From Actinomycetota bacterium (GTDB lineage: Bacteria > Actinomycetota > Thermoleophilia > Gaiellales > Gaiellaceae), in contig VAXY01000048.1 of NCBI GenBank assembly GCA_005885085.1, forward strand, positions 1 to 17,548: a stretch of DNA of 17,548 nt. Reading direction: 5' to 3'. Below the pieces are notes generated by a model. The model was given only the letters and a program-made list of their open reading frames with translations, ran no database searches and was not told the DNA's origin. The first letter of the stretch is position 1, and each line of letters opens with the position of its first letter. The position numbers and the translations under genes are program-made. Positions 6,216 through 13,580 of this stretch are shown here, in pieces.

Positions 6216-8057
6216 CTAACGCTCGAGCAGGTGCCGCTCGAGCCAGTCGGCGGCGAGGTGGTACGCCTTCAGCTCGTTCGTCCGCTTCGTGAAGCCGTGG
6301 CCCTCGTCGTCGAAGACGACGTACTCGACCTCGCGTCCAAGCCCGCGGAGCTTCTCCACCATCTGGTCGGACTCGCCCTTGACGACGCGCGGGTCTGTCG
6401 CCCCTTGGATCACGAGCAGCGGAGTCTCGACGTTGTCCACGTACGTGATCGGTGACCGCTCCAGGAGGAAATCCGCCTCGGTCTCCGGATCGCCGACGAA
6501 GCGCGCGATGAAGCGCTTCCACGTCGGCGGCACGGCCTTCGCGAACGTGACGAGATTGGACGGGCCGAAAATGTCCACGGCCGCCGCCCAGTAGGCCGGC
6601 AACCGCGTCACGCACGTCAGGGCGGCGAAGCCCCCGTACGAGCCGCCGTAGACGCCGATCCGGCCGGCGTCGACCCAGTCCTGCTGCTGCAGCCATTTCG
6701 CGGCGTGCTCCCAGTCCTGCATGTCGCCGCCGCCCCAGTCCCGCTGCACGAGGCGCTGGTACGACTTGCCGTAGCCGGTCGACCCGCGGATGTTGGTGGC
6801 GAGCACGCCGATGCCGCGGGAGAGCAGGTACTGATACAACGGCTGGTACAAGGGACGTTCCTGCGCTTCCGGCCCACCGTGGACCGACAGCACGACGGGC
6901 GCCTTGCCGTCGAGGTCGGGCCGGTACAGCCACGCCGGAATCTCCCGGCCGTCGAAGCTCGGGAAGCTGACCAGCTCGACGTCCACGAGATCGTCTTCGT
7001 GCAGGCCCCCGAGCCGGCTCTCGGTCACGGGCCACGTCCGCCCGCTGCGCGTCTCGACCACCCACGCCTCCGGCGGGCGCCGGGGGCTGGAGACGATCAG
7101 CGCCGCGTGGATGCCGTCCGGTGAGAGCGCGAGCGGCGGCTCGGCCCCCGTCAGGTGGGGACGTGCGCCGGCCGGCAGGTCCGGTGCCGGCAGCTCGGCA
7201 CCGGTCTCGAGGTCGCGCAGCCGCAGCCGGTCGTAGCCCCGGTCGTTGACGAGCCAACCGAGCACGCGGCCGTCGTCGGACAGCGAGACGTCGTCGACGT
7301 CCTGCGTCGGCTCCTCGACCCACGCGTACGAGTCGGTCGAGAGGTCGTAGAACGCCAGCCCGCTGAATTCGCTGCCGGCGTCGGTAACCATGTAGAACCC
7401 CGAGCCGTCAGCGGCCCACGGGCCGGGGATGAACAGCGCGTCATCCTCGTGCGGCGTGAGCTCGCGTGTGTCTCCGTCTTCCAGGTCGACGAGGTGGATC
7501 GAGACGTCGCTGTTGTTGCGGAAGTCGAACGCGAGCAGCTTGGAGCCGTCAGGCGAGAACCGGCCCGGAAACGAGAACATCCCTTCGCCGAAGACGGGTT
7601 GCGTCTGGCCCGTCTCCGCGTCGCGCACCCAGCACTCCATGTCGGTCGGTTTGCGCGCGTTAGCCGCGTACGCGAACTTCGTCCCGTCAGGCGACCACGC
7701 CGTGCTGCCGACGAAGTGCTGGACCTGCGGCTCGTTCGTCAGCTGCTGGGGCCAGCCCTTGCCCTCTTCGATCAGGTACAGCTGGTGGAACTCGTCCCCG
7801 TCGTGATCCGCGCAGAGGACGATCGTGCCGTCGCGCGGGGAGACGCCCGCGCCGCGCACGGTCTCGTCGGTGAACGTTGTCAGCTGGTGCGGCCATCCGC
7901 CCTCGACGGGAACGCGCCAGAGATTGAACTGCCCGGAGATGTTCGAGGCGAAGAGCAGGTGCGCGCCGTCCTCGGAGAACGTCAGCGCGGCGGAGAAACG
8001 CCTGACCGCGAAGAACTGCTCGAAGAGCGGCAGCTGCTTCGTCCTCGTGACGGCCAC
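6216..8057 (-). CDS. S9-family serine peptidase (prolyl oligopeptidase/acylaminoacyl-peptidase-like)
   Basis: Starting at the GTG at 8057 the protein has 613 residues and no signal peptide, so it is probably cytoplasmic. Residues 1-350 form a beta-propeller with TolB/WD40-like repeats (AWSPDGTKFAYAAN, RFSPDGSKLLAFD, SLSDDGRVLGWL). The C-terminal alpha/beta-hydrolase carries the catalytic triad: Ser473 in GGSYGGF, Asp555 in GATDPRV and His587 in DEGHGF; VLSVHGGPE supplies the oxyanion-hole strand. Such enzymes cleave short peptides after Pro or release N-acylated residues. The frame is open up to 8285 on the minus strand, but that extension overlaps the divergent Rieske gene and reads as non-native sequence, so I reject it. 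The gene is convergent with the HD-GYP gene, with a 15-bp gap. Confidence 0.88.
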   Translation of the reverse strand: MAVTRTKQLPLFEQFFAVRRFSAALTFSEDGAHLLFASNISGQFNLWRVPVEGGWPHQLTTFTDETVRGAGVSPRDGTIVLCADHDGDEFHQLYLIEEGKGWPQQLTNEPQVQHFVGSTAWSPDGTKFAYAANARKPTDMECWVRDAETGQTQPVFGEGMFSFPGRFSPDGSKLLAFDFRNNSDVSIHLVDLEDGDTRELTPHEDDALFIPGPWAADGSGFYMVTDAGSEFSGLAFYDLSTDSYAWVEEPTQDVDDVSLSDDGRVLGWLVNDRGYDRLRLRDLETGAELPAPDLPAGARPHLTGAEPPLALSPDGIHAALIVSSPRRPPEAWVVETRSGRTWPVTESRLGGLHEDDLVDVELVSFPSFDGREIPAWLYRPDLDGKAPVVLSVHGGPEAQERPLYQPLYQYLLSRGIGVLATNIRGSTGYGKSYQRLVQRDWGGGDMQDWEHAAKWLQQQDWVDAGRIGVYGGSYGGFAALTCVTRLPAYWAAAVDIFGPSNLVTFAKAVPPTWKRFIARFVGDPETEADFLLERSPITYVDNVETPLLVIQGATDPRVVKGESDQMVEKLRGLGREVEYVVFDDEGHGFTKRTNELKAYHLAADWLERHLLER

Positions 8058-8082
8058 GGCGCGGACACTACAGTTCGCAGCC
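8058..8082. promoter_or_regulatory. 25-bp divergent start region between the peptidase and Rieske genes
   Basis: Only 25 bases separate the two GTG starts, and neither has a Shine-Dalgarno site. TACAGT (8069-8074, plus) and TGTAGT on the other strand overlap as -10-like boxes, so both mRNAs may be leaderless. The -35 regions would lie inside the opposing genes. This is a weak prediction. Confidence 0.3.
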
Positions 8083-9129
8083 GTGGAGAGAACGCTTCCG
8101 TGGAGCTGGTACGCCGACCCCGACGTGCTGCGCCGCGAGGGTGCGCGCATCTTCGCGCGCAGCTGGCAATACGTCGGCCATGCCGGCCAGGTCACGGAGG
8201 AGGGCTCGTTCTTCGCGTCCGTTGCCGGACAGATTCCCGTAGTGGTTACACGCGCGCGCGACGGCGTCCTGCGTGCGTTCGTCAACGTCTGCCGCCATCG
8301 GGGTCACGTCGTCGCAAGCGGCTCGGGACAGCGCGAGACGCTGCAGTGTCCCTACCACGCGTGGACGTACGGGCTGGACGGGACGCTGCGCGCGGCGCCG
8401 CGCTCCGACCGTGAGCCCGGCTTCGACCTAGGGGAGCTCGCGTTGCAGGCGATCCCGGTCGACAGCTGGGGCCCGTTCGTGTTCGTCAACCCCGACGCCG
8501 GCGCCGGCGCCCTCGCCGAGGCGCTCGGCGACGTGCCGGCGCGACTCGCCGAGATCATCGACGTCGACACGCTCGAGTTCAGGTTCCGCACCGAATTCGA
8601 GCTCGAGGCCAACTGGAAGATCGCCTGCGAGAACTTCCTCGAGTGCTACCACTGCGCCGTCGCGCATCCGGGCTTCACCGCCGCGGTCGACGTCTCACCC
8701 GACGCGTACCGGCTCGAAGCGCACGGACTCGTCTCAAGTCAGGTCGGCCCGCTGCGGCACAACGGCGACGGCGTCTCCTTCCTGTCCGCCGGCGACGTGC
8801 CCCGCAGCCAGTTCCACTTCCTGTGGCCGAACTTCGGCATCAACGTCTTCCCGGGCCGCCCGAACCTCTCGTGCGGCGCGATCCTCCCGCTCGGCCCGGA
8901 GCGGACGGCGCGCTTCCTCGACTACTTCTTCGCGCGGGACGTCGACCAGGAGTGGATCGACGAGCTGATCGCGTTCGACGACCAGATCGGCCGGGAGGAC
9001 ACGGCCCTGGTCGAGGGCGTGCAGCGCGGTGTCCGCTCGGGTGTCCTCCCGGAGGGGCGCCTCCTCTCCGAGAGCGAGCAGCTGGTCGCCCATTTCCAGG
9101 GTCTTTGCGCGGAAGCGTTGGCGGAGTAG
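8083..9129 (+). CDS. Rieske [2Fe-2S] ring-hydroxylating-type oxygenase, alpha subunit
   Basis: The 348-residue protein begins VERTLPWSWYADPDVLRREG. The Rieske cluster ligands are C70-x-H72 (CRHRGH) and C89-x2-H92 (CPYHAW). The mononuclear iron site shows NFLECYHCAVAH with His190 and His195, and a candidate Asp306 in GREDTALVEG. This is the layout of ring-hydroxylating dioxygenase or amine/choline monooxygenase-like alpha subunits. The length is somewhat short (usual 380-450), and no reductase, ferredoxin or beta subunit gene is nearby, so the substrate cannot be assigned. The GTG at 8083 is chosen because the family motif begins there and upstream sequence belongs to the divergent peptidase. 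No ribosome site is seen. Confidence 0.85.
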   Translation: MERTLPWSWYADPDVLRREGARIFARSWQYVGHAGQVTEEGSFFASVAGQIPVVVTRARDGVLRAFVNVCRHRGHVVASGSGQRETLQCPYHAWTYGLDGTLRAAPRSDREPGFDLGELALQAIPVDSWGPFVFVNPDAGAGALAEALGDVPARLAEIIDVDTLEFRFRTEFELEANWKIACENFLECYHCAVAHPGFTAAVDVSPDAYRLEAHGLVSSQVGPLRHNGDGVSFLSAGDVPRSQFHFLWPNFGINVFPGRPNLSCGAILPLGPERTARFLDYFFARDVDQEWIDELIAFDDQIGREDTALVEGVQRGVRSGVLPEGRLLSESEQLVAHFQGLCAEALAE

Positions 9130-9132
9130 CAT
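9104..9132 (+). promoter_or_regulatory. Predicted sigma-70-type promoter for the ABC ATPase gene
   Basis: TTTGCG (9104-9109), a 17-bp spacer and TAGCAT (9127-9132) form a plausible promoter overlapping the end of the Rieske gene. The ATG follows 9 bases after the -10 box and lacks a Shine-Dalgarno site, so the mRNA may be leaderless. Confidence 0.4.
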
Positions 9133-9141
9133 CTCGCGCGC

Positions 9142-10232
9142 ATGGCGACCGTAACCTTCGACCACGTCACCAAGGCATACGCGGACGACGCGATCGCCGT
9201 CAACGACCTCGATCTGCTGATCAAGGACGGCGAGTTCCTTGTCCTCGTCGGGCCCTCGGGCTGTGGCAAGACGACTGCCCTACGCTGTCTCGCCGGGCTC
9301 GAGGAGATCACCGCAGGGCAGATCAAGATCGACGCGCGCGTCGTGAACCGGGTGCCCTCGAAAGACCGGAACATCGCGATGGTTTTCCAGTCGTATGCGC
9401 TGTACCCGCACATGACGGTGTTCGACAACCTCGCGTTCGGGCTCAAGTTGCTGAAGACGCCGAAGCAAGAGATCAAGCGACGCGTCGAGGAGGCAGCGAA
9501 GATCCTCAATCTCGACGCCCTGCTCGACCGTAAGCCGAGGGCGCTCTCGGGCGGCCAGCGGCAGCGTGTCGCTCTCGGACGCGCCATCGTGCGCGAGCCT
9601 GCAGCGTTCCTGATGGACGAGCCGCTCTCGAACCTCGACGCAAAGCTGCGCGTTCAGACGCGCGCCGTCTTCGGCTGCAGCGACGACTCGAGACGACGAC
9701 GATCTACGTGACGCACGATCAGGTCGAGGCGATGACGATGGGCGATCGCATCGCGGTCATGAACCTCGGCGTTCTTCAGCAGATCGGCAGCCCGCCCGAG
9801 CTGTACGACAACCCTGTGAACGTCTTCGTGGCCGCGTTCATCGGCTCGCCCGCCATGAACTTCGCAACCGCCAAAGCGGACGAGGGTGCGCTCAAGTTGG
9901 GGAGCACGACGCTGGAGCTCACCGGTCGTGCCGCGAAGGCCGCTGCGGAGAATCGCGGCCGCGATCTCCTGATCGGCTTTCGGCCGGAGGATCTCGAGCT
10001 CAACGGGGGCGGTGGCTCGCACGCGGTTCAGATTCCGGCGCAGATCGACGTCGTCGAGTACCTGGGACACGAGGAGCTCATCCATGCCCAGTCCGAGGGG
10101 CACGAGATCGTCGCGCTCGTCCCGTCGGAAAAGAAAGTGCAGGCCGGCGAGAACGTCGCGTTCTCCATCTCGGTCGAGAAGCTCCACGTCTTCGACCCCG
10201 AAACCGAATTGAGCCTCACCGCACAAAGATGA
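9142..10232 (+). pseudogene. Carbohydrate ABC transporter ATP-binding protein (MsiK/UgpC/MalK-type), frameshifted
   Basis: The N-terminal part (9142 to about 9667) has Walker A GPSGCGKTT (about 37-45), the Q-loop in MVFQSYALYPHMTVFDN, the LSGGQRQRVALGRAIVREP signature (about 135-153), Walker B FLMDEPLSNLDAK and the start RVQTRA. The frame then shifts by one missing base between 9664 and 9669. The correct frame continues LRLQRRLETTTIYVTHDQVEAMTMGDRIAVM, then GSPPELYDNPVNVFVAAFIGSP and the TOBE-like C-terminal region (LLIGFRPEDLEL) to the TGA at 10232. Joined, it is about 363 residues, the normal family length. As sequenced it would yield a truncated protein lacking the H-loop. It lies directly upstream of a binding protein and two permeases and would energise them. 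In actinomycetes one MsiK can serve several importers, including chitobiose uptake, so it may also power the left-edge system. Confidence 0.85.
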
Positions 10233-10328
10233 ACACGGCGCTTTGCAGGGGAGCTAGCATCGTCGGGAAAGATTCGTTCAGGGGCACGATCCGGGGTCTA
10301 GCAACGGCGGCAACTCCCGGCCGCCACA

Positions 10329-10335
10329 AGGAGGA
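10329..10335 (+). promoter_or_regulatory. Strong ribosome binding site deciding a TTG start
   Basis: AAGGAGG lies 8 bases upstream of TTG 10344. It is one of the strongest such sites in the window and supports TTG rather than a later ATG as the start of the binding-protein gene. Confidence 0.75.
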
Positions 10336-10343
10336 GGATCAGG

Positions 10344-11642
10344 TTGAAGCAACGTAGAAGGTTCATCACGCTTGCTGTCGCACTCGCGGTGCTCGGCGCC
10401 GCATTGACGGCCGGCGCGGTCAGTGCGAAGCCGACGAAGCGCAACGCCGGTTCCATCGAGGTGCTGTCGCTCTGGGGCGGAAGCGAGAAGGACGCATTTC
10501 TGAAGGTGACAGCTGCCTTCACGGCCAAGACAGGCATCAAGGTCGAGTACACCTCGGCCCGCGACTTCATTCCGGAAGTCCGCACTCGTCTCGCGGCGGG
10601 GAATCCGCCCGAGATCGGGATCCTGCCCCGGCCTGGGTACATCACCACCCTCGCGAAGCAAGGTGCGCTGAAGCCGCTCTCGAGCCTGGGGATCACCGAC
10701 GCGTATATGAAGGGCAACTACGCGGCAGGCTGGCTGAAGCTCGGCAGTTCGGGCGGGAAGCTCTACGGTGTCCCGGCCAAGGCGAACTCGAAGAGCGTCA
10801 TCTGGTACAAGCCCGACTCGTTCAAGAAGTACCACTTCAAGATTCCTAAGACGTGGGCGCAGCTGCTCGCGATCACGAAGAAGTACAAGGCGAAAGGCCT
10901 CGTGCCGTGGGCGGTCGGCGCCGGCCCGAGTCAGAGCCAGTGGACGCTCACCGACTGGTTCGAGAACATCTATGCGCGGACCGCGGGGCCCGCGAAGTAC
11001 CAGGCGCTCTTCACCGGGAAGCTGAAGTTCACCGATGCCTCCGTCGCGAACGCGGCGAAGATCATGACCCAGATCATCAACGACAAGTACGTCTTGAACG
11101 GCGTGCAGGGAGTTTTGGGCCAGAGCTTCGTCGGCGGGATCACCGACGTCTTCGACACGAACGCGAAGGCGCAGCTCTACTTCGAGGGCGGTTTTGTCGG
11201 CGGCATCGCGACGCAGCAGGTCAACAAGAACCTGAAGGCGGGTAAGACGATCGGCGATTTCCCGTGGCCGACGATCAAGGCATCGCTCGACCATCCGGTC
11301 GTCGGCGGGGCGGACTTCGCGGCGGCGTTCAAGGACACCCCCGAGGTGCGGCAGTTCCTGAAGTACATCTCGACGGGTGCAGCCGGGAAGATCTGGGTGT
11401 CCACCAACGCGGTCACCTCGCCGAACAAGAAGGTGCCGGCGAGCGCCTACCCGAGCAGCCTCGTCCGAGCCGAGGTCCAGCAGCTCGCAGCGGCCAAGAC
11501 GTTCCTGTTCGACGGCTCCGACCTGCTGCCGGGTGCATTCGGAGACACGTGGGGCTTCGCGCTCCAGGACGTGATCCAGCACCCGAGCAACATCAAGAGC
11601 ATCCTGTCCACCTTCCAGGGCAAGATCCAGGGTCAGTTCTAG
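10344..11642 (+). CDS. Sugar ABC transporter substrate-binding protein (family 1)
   Basis: The protein has 432 residues, starts at TTG and opens with a signal peptide: KQRRR, a hydrophobic core FITLAVALAVLGAAL and a GAVSA cleavage region. No lipobox Cys is seen, so it may be anchored in another way or released. The mature part shows the family layout: IEVLSLWGGSEKDAFLKVTAAF, NPPEIGILPRPGYITTLAKQGALKPL, SVIWYKPDSFKKYHFKIPKTWAQLL, and a late GAFGDTWGFALQDVI. It binds sugars outside the membrane for the two permeases that follow. The linked GH38 alpha-mannosidase gene suggests mannosides or mannosyl-glycerate-like ligands, but that is inference. The coding region is richer in Lys (AAG) than its neighbours, as usual for abundant secreted binding proteins. 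A large hairpin follows immediately. Confidence 0.88.
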   Translation: MKQRRRFITLAVALAVLGAALTAGAVSAKPTKRNAGSIEVLSLWGGSEKDAFLKVTAAFTAKTGIKVEYTSARDFIPEVRTRLAAGNPPEIGILPRPGYITTLAKQGALKPLSSLGITDAYMKGNYAAGWLKLGSSGGKLYGVPAKANSKSVIWYKPDSFKKYHFKIPKTWAQLLAITKKYKAKGLVPWAVGAGPSQSQWTLTDWFENIYARTAGPAKYQALFTGKLKFTDASVANAAKIMTQIINDKYVLNGVQGVLGQSFVGGITDVFDTNAKAQLYFEGGFVGGIATQQVNKNLKAGKTIGDFPWPTIKASLDHPVVGGADFAAAFKDTPEVRQFLKYISTGAAGKIWVSTNAVTSPNKKVPASAYPSSLVRAEVQQLAAAKTFLFDGSDLLPGAFGDTWGFALQDVIQHPSNIKSILSTFQGKIQGQF

Positions 11643-11652
11643 AACCGCACTG

Positions 11653-11687
11653 AGTGGCGGCGCCCCCGTTGAGGGGGCGCCGCCACT
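11653..11687. terminator. Large hairpin between binding-protein and permease genes
   Basis: A perfect 15-bp stem, AGTGGCGGCGCCCCC (11653-11667) and GGGGGCGCCGCCACT (11673-11687), has a 5-base loop GTTGA. There is no good U-tract after it, so it may be a leaky terminator or an mRNA 3'-end stabiliser. Either way it would let the binding protein be made in excess of the permeases. Confidence 0.75.
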
Positions 11688-11711
11688 TCCACTTCTCGTT
11701 TCACTGCGGAA

Positions 11712-12689
11712 ATGAGCATTCAGCCCATTCCCACTCAGCTCGACGGCCCGCCACCGAGCGAGGGTCGCCGGTTGCGGCCGTGGTCAGCCTTCGAGCGCGT
11801 CCAGGGAATGTTGTTTGTGCTGCCGGCGCTCGTCGTGCTGGCGATCTTCCTGATCTACCCGGCGTACTACACGATCCGGCTCGCCTTCTACGAGGGCGAC
11901 TTCCACTTCGGCTTCTTCCACTACCTCGGGATCCAGAACTTCAAGGAGTTGCTGACCAACGACAAGGACTTCCTCGACCTGAGCAAGTTCCCACCCAGCG
12001 GCGCCCTGATCAACAACGTCCGCTGGGTCATCTTCTACATCAGCCTCTCCCTGCTCATCGGACTTGGGCTCGCCGTTCTCGCGGTCCGCGTGCGCTATGA
12101 GCGCGCGGTCAAGACGGCGATCTTCGTGCCGATGGCGATCTCCGCCACCGCCGTCGGCATCATCTGGCTCTTCGTCTACAGCCCCAGTCCAGACATGGGG
12201 GTTCTCAACGCGCTGCTGCACGCGTTCGACAGCGGCTTTCATCCGGTCGCCTGGCTTGGCCGGCCGAACCTCGTCAACTACGCGCTGATCTTCGCCTACG
12301 TGTGGGCGTCCGTCGGCTTCGTGATGGTCGTGCTCTCCGCTGCGATCAAGGGCATCCCAGCGGAGATCATGGAGGCGGCAAGGGTCGACGGTGCCGGCGA
12401 GTGGAACATCTTCCGGCGCATCATGCTGCCGATGCTCAGCCTGCCGCTCTCCGTCGTGACGATCTGGCTGTTCATCAACGTGATCAAGGTCTTCGACATC
12501 ATCTACGTGATGACCGGAGGCGGTCCGGGAACGTCGAGCCGCGTGATCGCGTTCACGATGTACGAGGAGACGTTCCAGAACGGCCGGCCGGGCTATGGCG
12601 CGGCTGTCGCCGTGATCATGCTGGTGCTGATCGCGCCGGTCATGGTGCTCAACGTGCGCCGGTTCCGCAGCGAGAAGGTCGTGGCCTGA
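11712..12689 (+). CDS. Carbohydrate ABC transporter permease, MalF/UgpA-like
   Basis: The 325-residue protein has six predicted membrane helices. The first is MLFVLPALVVLAIFLIYPAYY (about 34-55), followed by a large extracytoplasmic loop (DKDFLDLSKFPPSGALINNV) and helices including WVIFYISLSLLIGLGLAVLAV. The EAA coupling motif that contacts the ATPase reads EIMEAARVDGAGEWNIFRRIMLPML (about 219-243). It ends in the TGATG overlap with the second permease gene. The ATG at 11712 has only a weak site (GCGGA) upstream. It pairs with the next permease to form the membrane channel. Confidence 0.9.
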   Translation: MSIQPIPTQLDGPPPSEGRRLRPWSAFERVQGMLFVLPALVVLAIFLIYPAYYTIRLAFYEGDFHFGFFHYLGIQNFKELLTNDKDFLDLSKFPPSGALINNVRWVIFYISLSLLIGLGLAVLAVRVRYERAVKTAIFVPMAISATAVGIIWLFVYSPSPDMGVLNALLHAFDSGFHPVAWLGRPNLVNYALIFAYVWASVGFVMVVLSAAIKGIPAEIMEAARVDGAGEWNIFRRIMLPMLSLPLSVVTIWLFINVIKVFDIIYVMTGGGPGTSSRVIAFTMYEETFQNGRPGYGAAVAVIMLVLIAPVMVLNVRRFRSEKVVA

Positions 12690-13579
12690 TGACCACCGTC
12701 GAACAGGCTGTTCCGCTCGCGGCACGGACGCGAAGCGAGCGTCTCGTCCGCTTCATCACGCGGACGCCGATCCACATCGGCCTGATCGGGATCGCCGTCA
12801 TCTGGCTCGTGCCGACCGTCGGGCTCGCGGTCACCTCCTTCCGCAAGCCGAACAACATCGCGTCGAGCGGTTGGTGGCACGCGCTCACGCAATGGGACTG
12901 GACGCTGCACAACTACGGCTCCGTCATCAACGCGACCGGGATGGGCCACGCGTGGGTGAACAGCGTGATCATCACGGTCCCGGCGACGATCCTGCCGCTG
13001 ACGCTCGGAGCGCTGGCAGCGTTCGGTTTCGCCTGGGTGCCGTTCCCGTTCCGGGACACGCTCTTCCTGATCATCGTCGCGCTGATGATCGTGCCGATCC
13101 AGACGTCGCTCGTGCCGCTGTTGAAGCTCTTCGCTCAACATGGCCACCTCAACAACAACTACTACGGCATCTGGCTGGCGCACACGGCCTTCGGTTTGCC
13201 GCTCGCCGTGTTCCTGCTGCGCAACTTCTTCATTACACTGCCGAAAGACCTGATCGAGGCGGCGCGGATCGACGGGGCGTCGAATCTGTCCATCTTCCGA
13301 CGCATCGTCGTGCCTTTGTCCGTGCCGGCGCTCGCGTCCTTCGGGATCTTCCAGTTCCTCTGGGTGTGGAACGACCTCCTGATGGCGCTGATCTTCGTCT
13401 CGGATCCGAACAAGCAGCCGATGACCGTGCGAATTCCCTATCTGCTCTCGACGTACGGGCAGGAGTACAACCTGCTCGCGGCGGCTGCCTTCCTGCTCAT
13501 GATCGTGCCGTTGATCGTGTTCTTCGCGTTGCAGCGGTACTTCGTGCAGGGCCTGCTCGCAGGCTCCGTGAAGACCTGA
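12689..13579 (+). CDS. Carbohydrate ABC transporter permease, MalG/UgpE-like
   Basis: The 296-residue protein starts at the ATG inside TGATG (1-base overlap with the previous stop), so translation is coupled. It has six hydrophobic segments, starting IHIGLIGIAVIWLVPTVGLAV (about 28-48), and the EAA motif DLIEAARIDGASNLSIFRRIVVPL (about 187-210). It closes with AAAFLLMIVPLIVFFALQRYFVQGLLAGSVKT; the QRYFVQGLLAGSVK ending is standard for MalG-type permeases of this group. The longer open frame upstream (from 12302) overlaps the first permease and is not coding. Confidence 0.92.
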   Translation: MTTVEQAVPLAARTRSERLVRFITRTPIHIGLIGIAVIWLVPTVGLAVTSFRKPNNIASSGWWHALTQWDWTLHNYGSVINATGMGHAWVNSVIITVPATILPLTLGALAAFGFAWVPFPFRDTLFLIIVALMIVPIQTSLVPLLKLFAQHGHLNNNYYGIWLAHTAFGLPLAVFLLRNFFITLPKDLIEAARIDGASNLSIFRRIVVPLSVPALASFGIFQFLWVWNDLLMALIFVSDPNKQPMTVRIPYLLSTYGQEYNLLAAAAFLLMIVPLIVFFALQRYFVQGLLAGSVKT

Positions 13580-13580
13580 G

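Noticed and set aside
8058..8285. N-terminal extension of the S9 peptidase
   Set aside because: Overlaps the Rieske gene start on the other strand and its translation does not resemble the family; GTG 8057 starts just before the propeller domain.
10278..11582. Minus-strand open frame of 434 codons
   Set aside because: Antisense to the sugar-binding protein gene, which has a signal peptide, strong ribosome site and family motifs.
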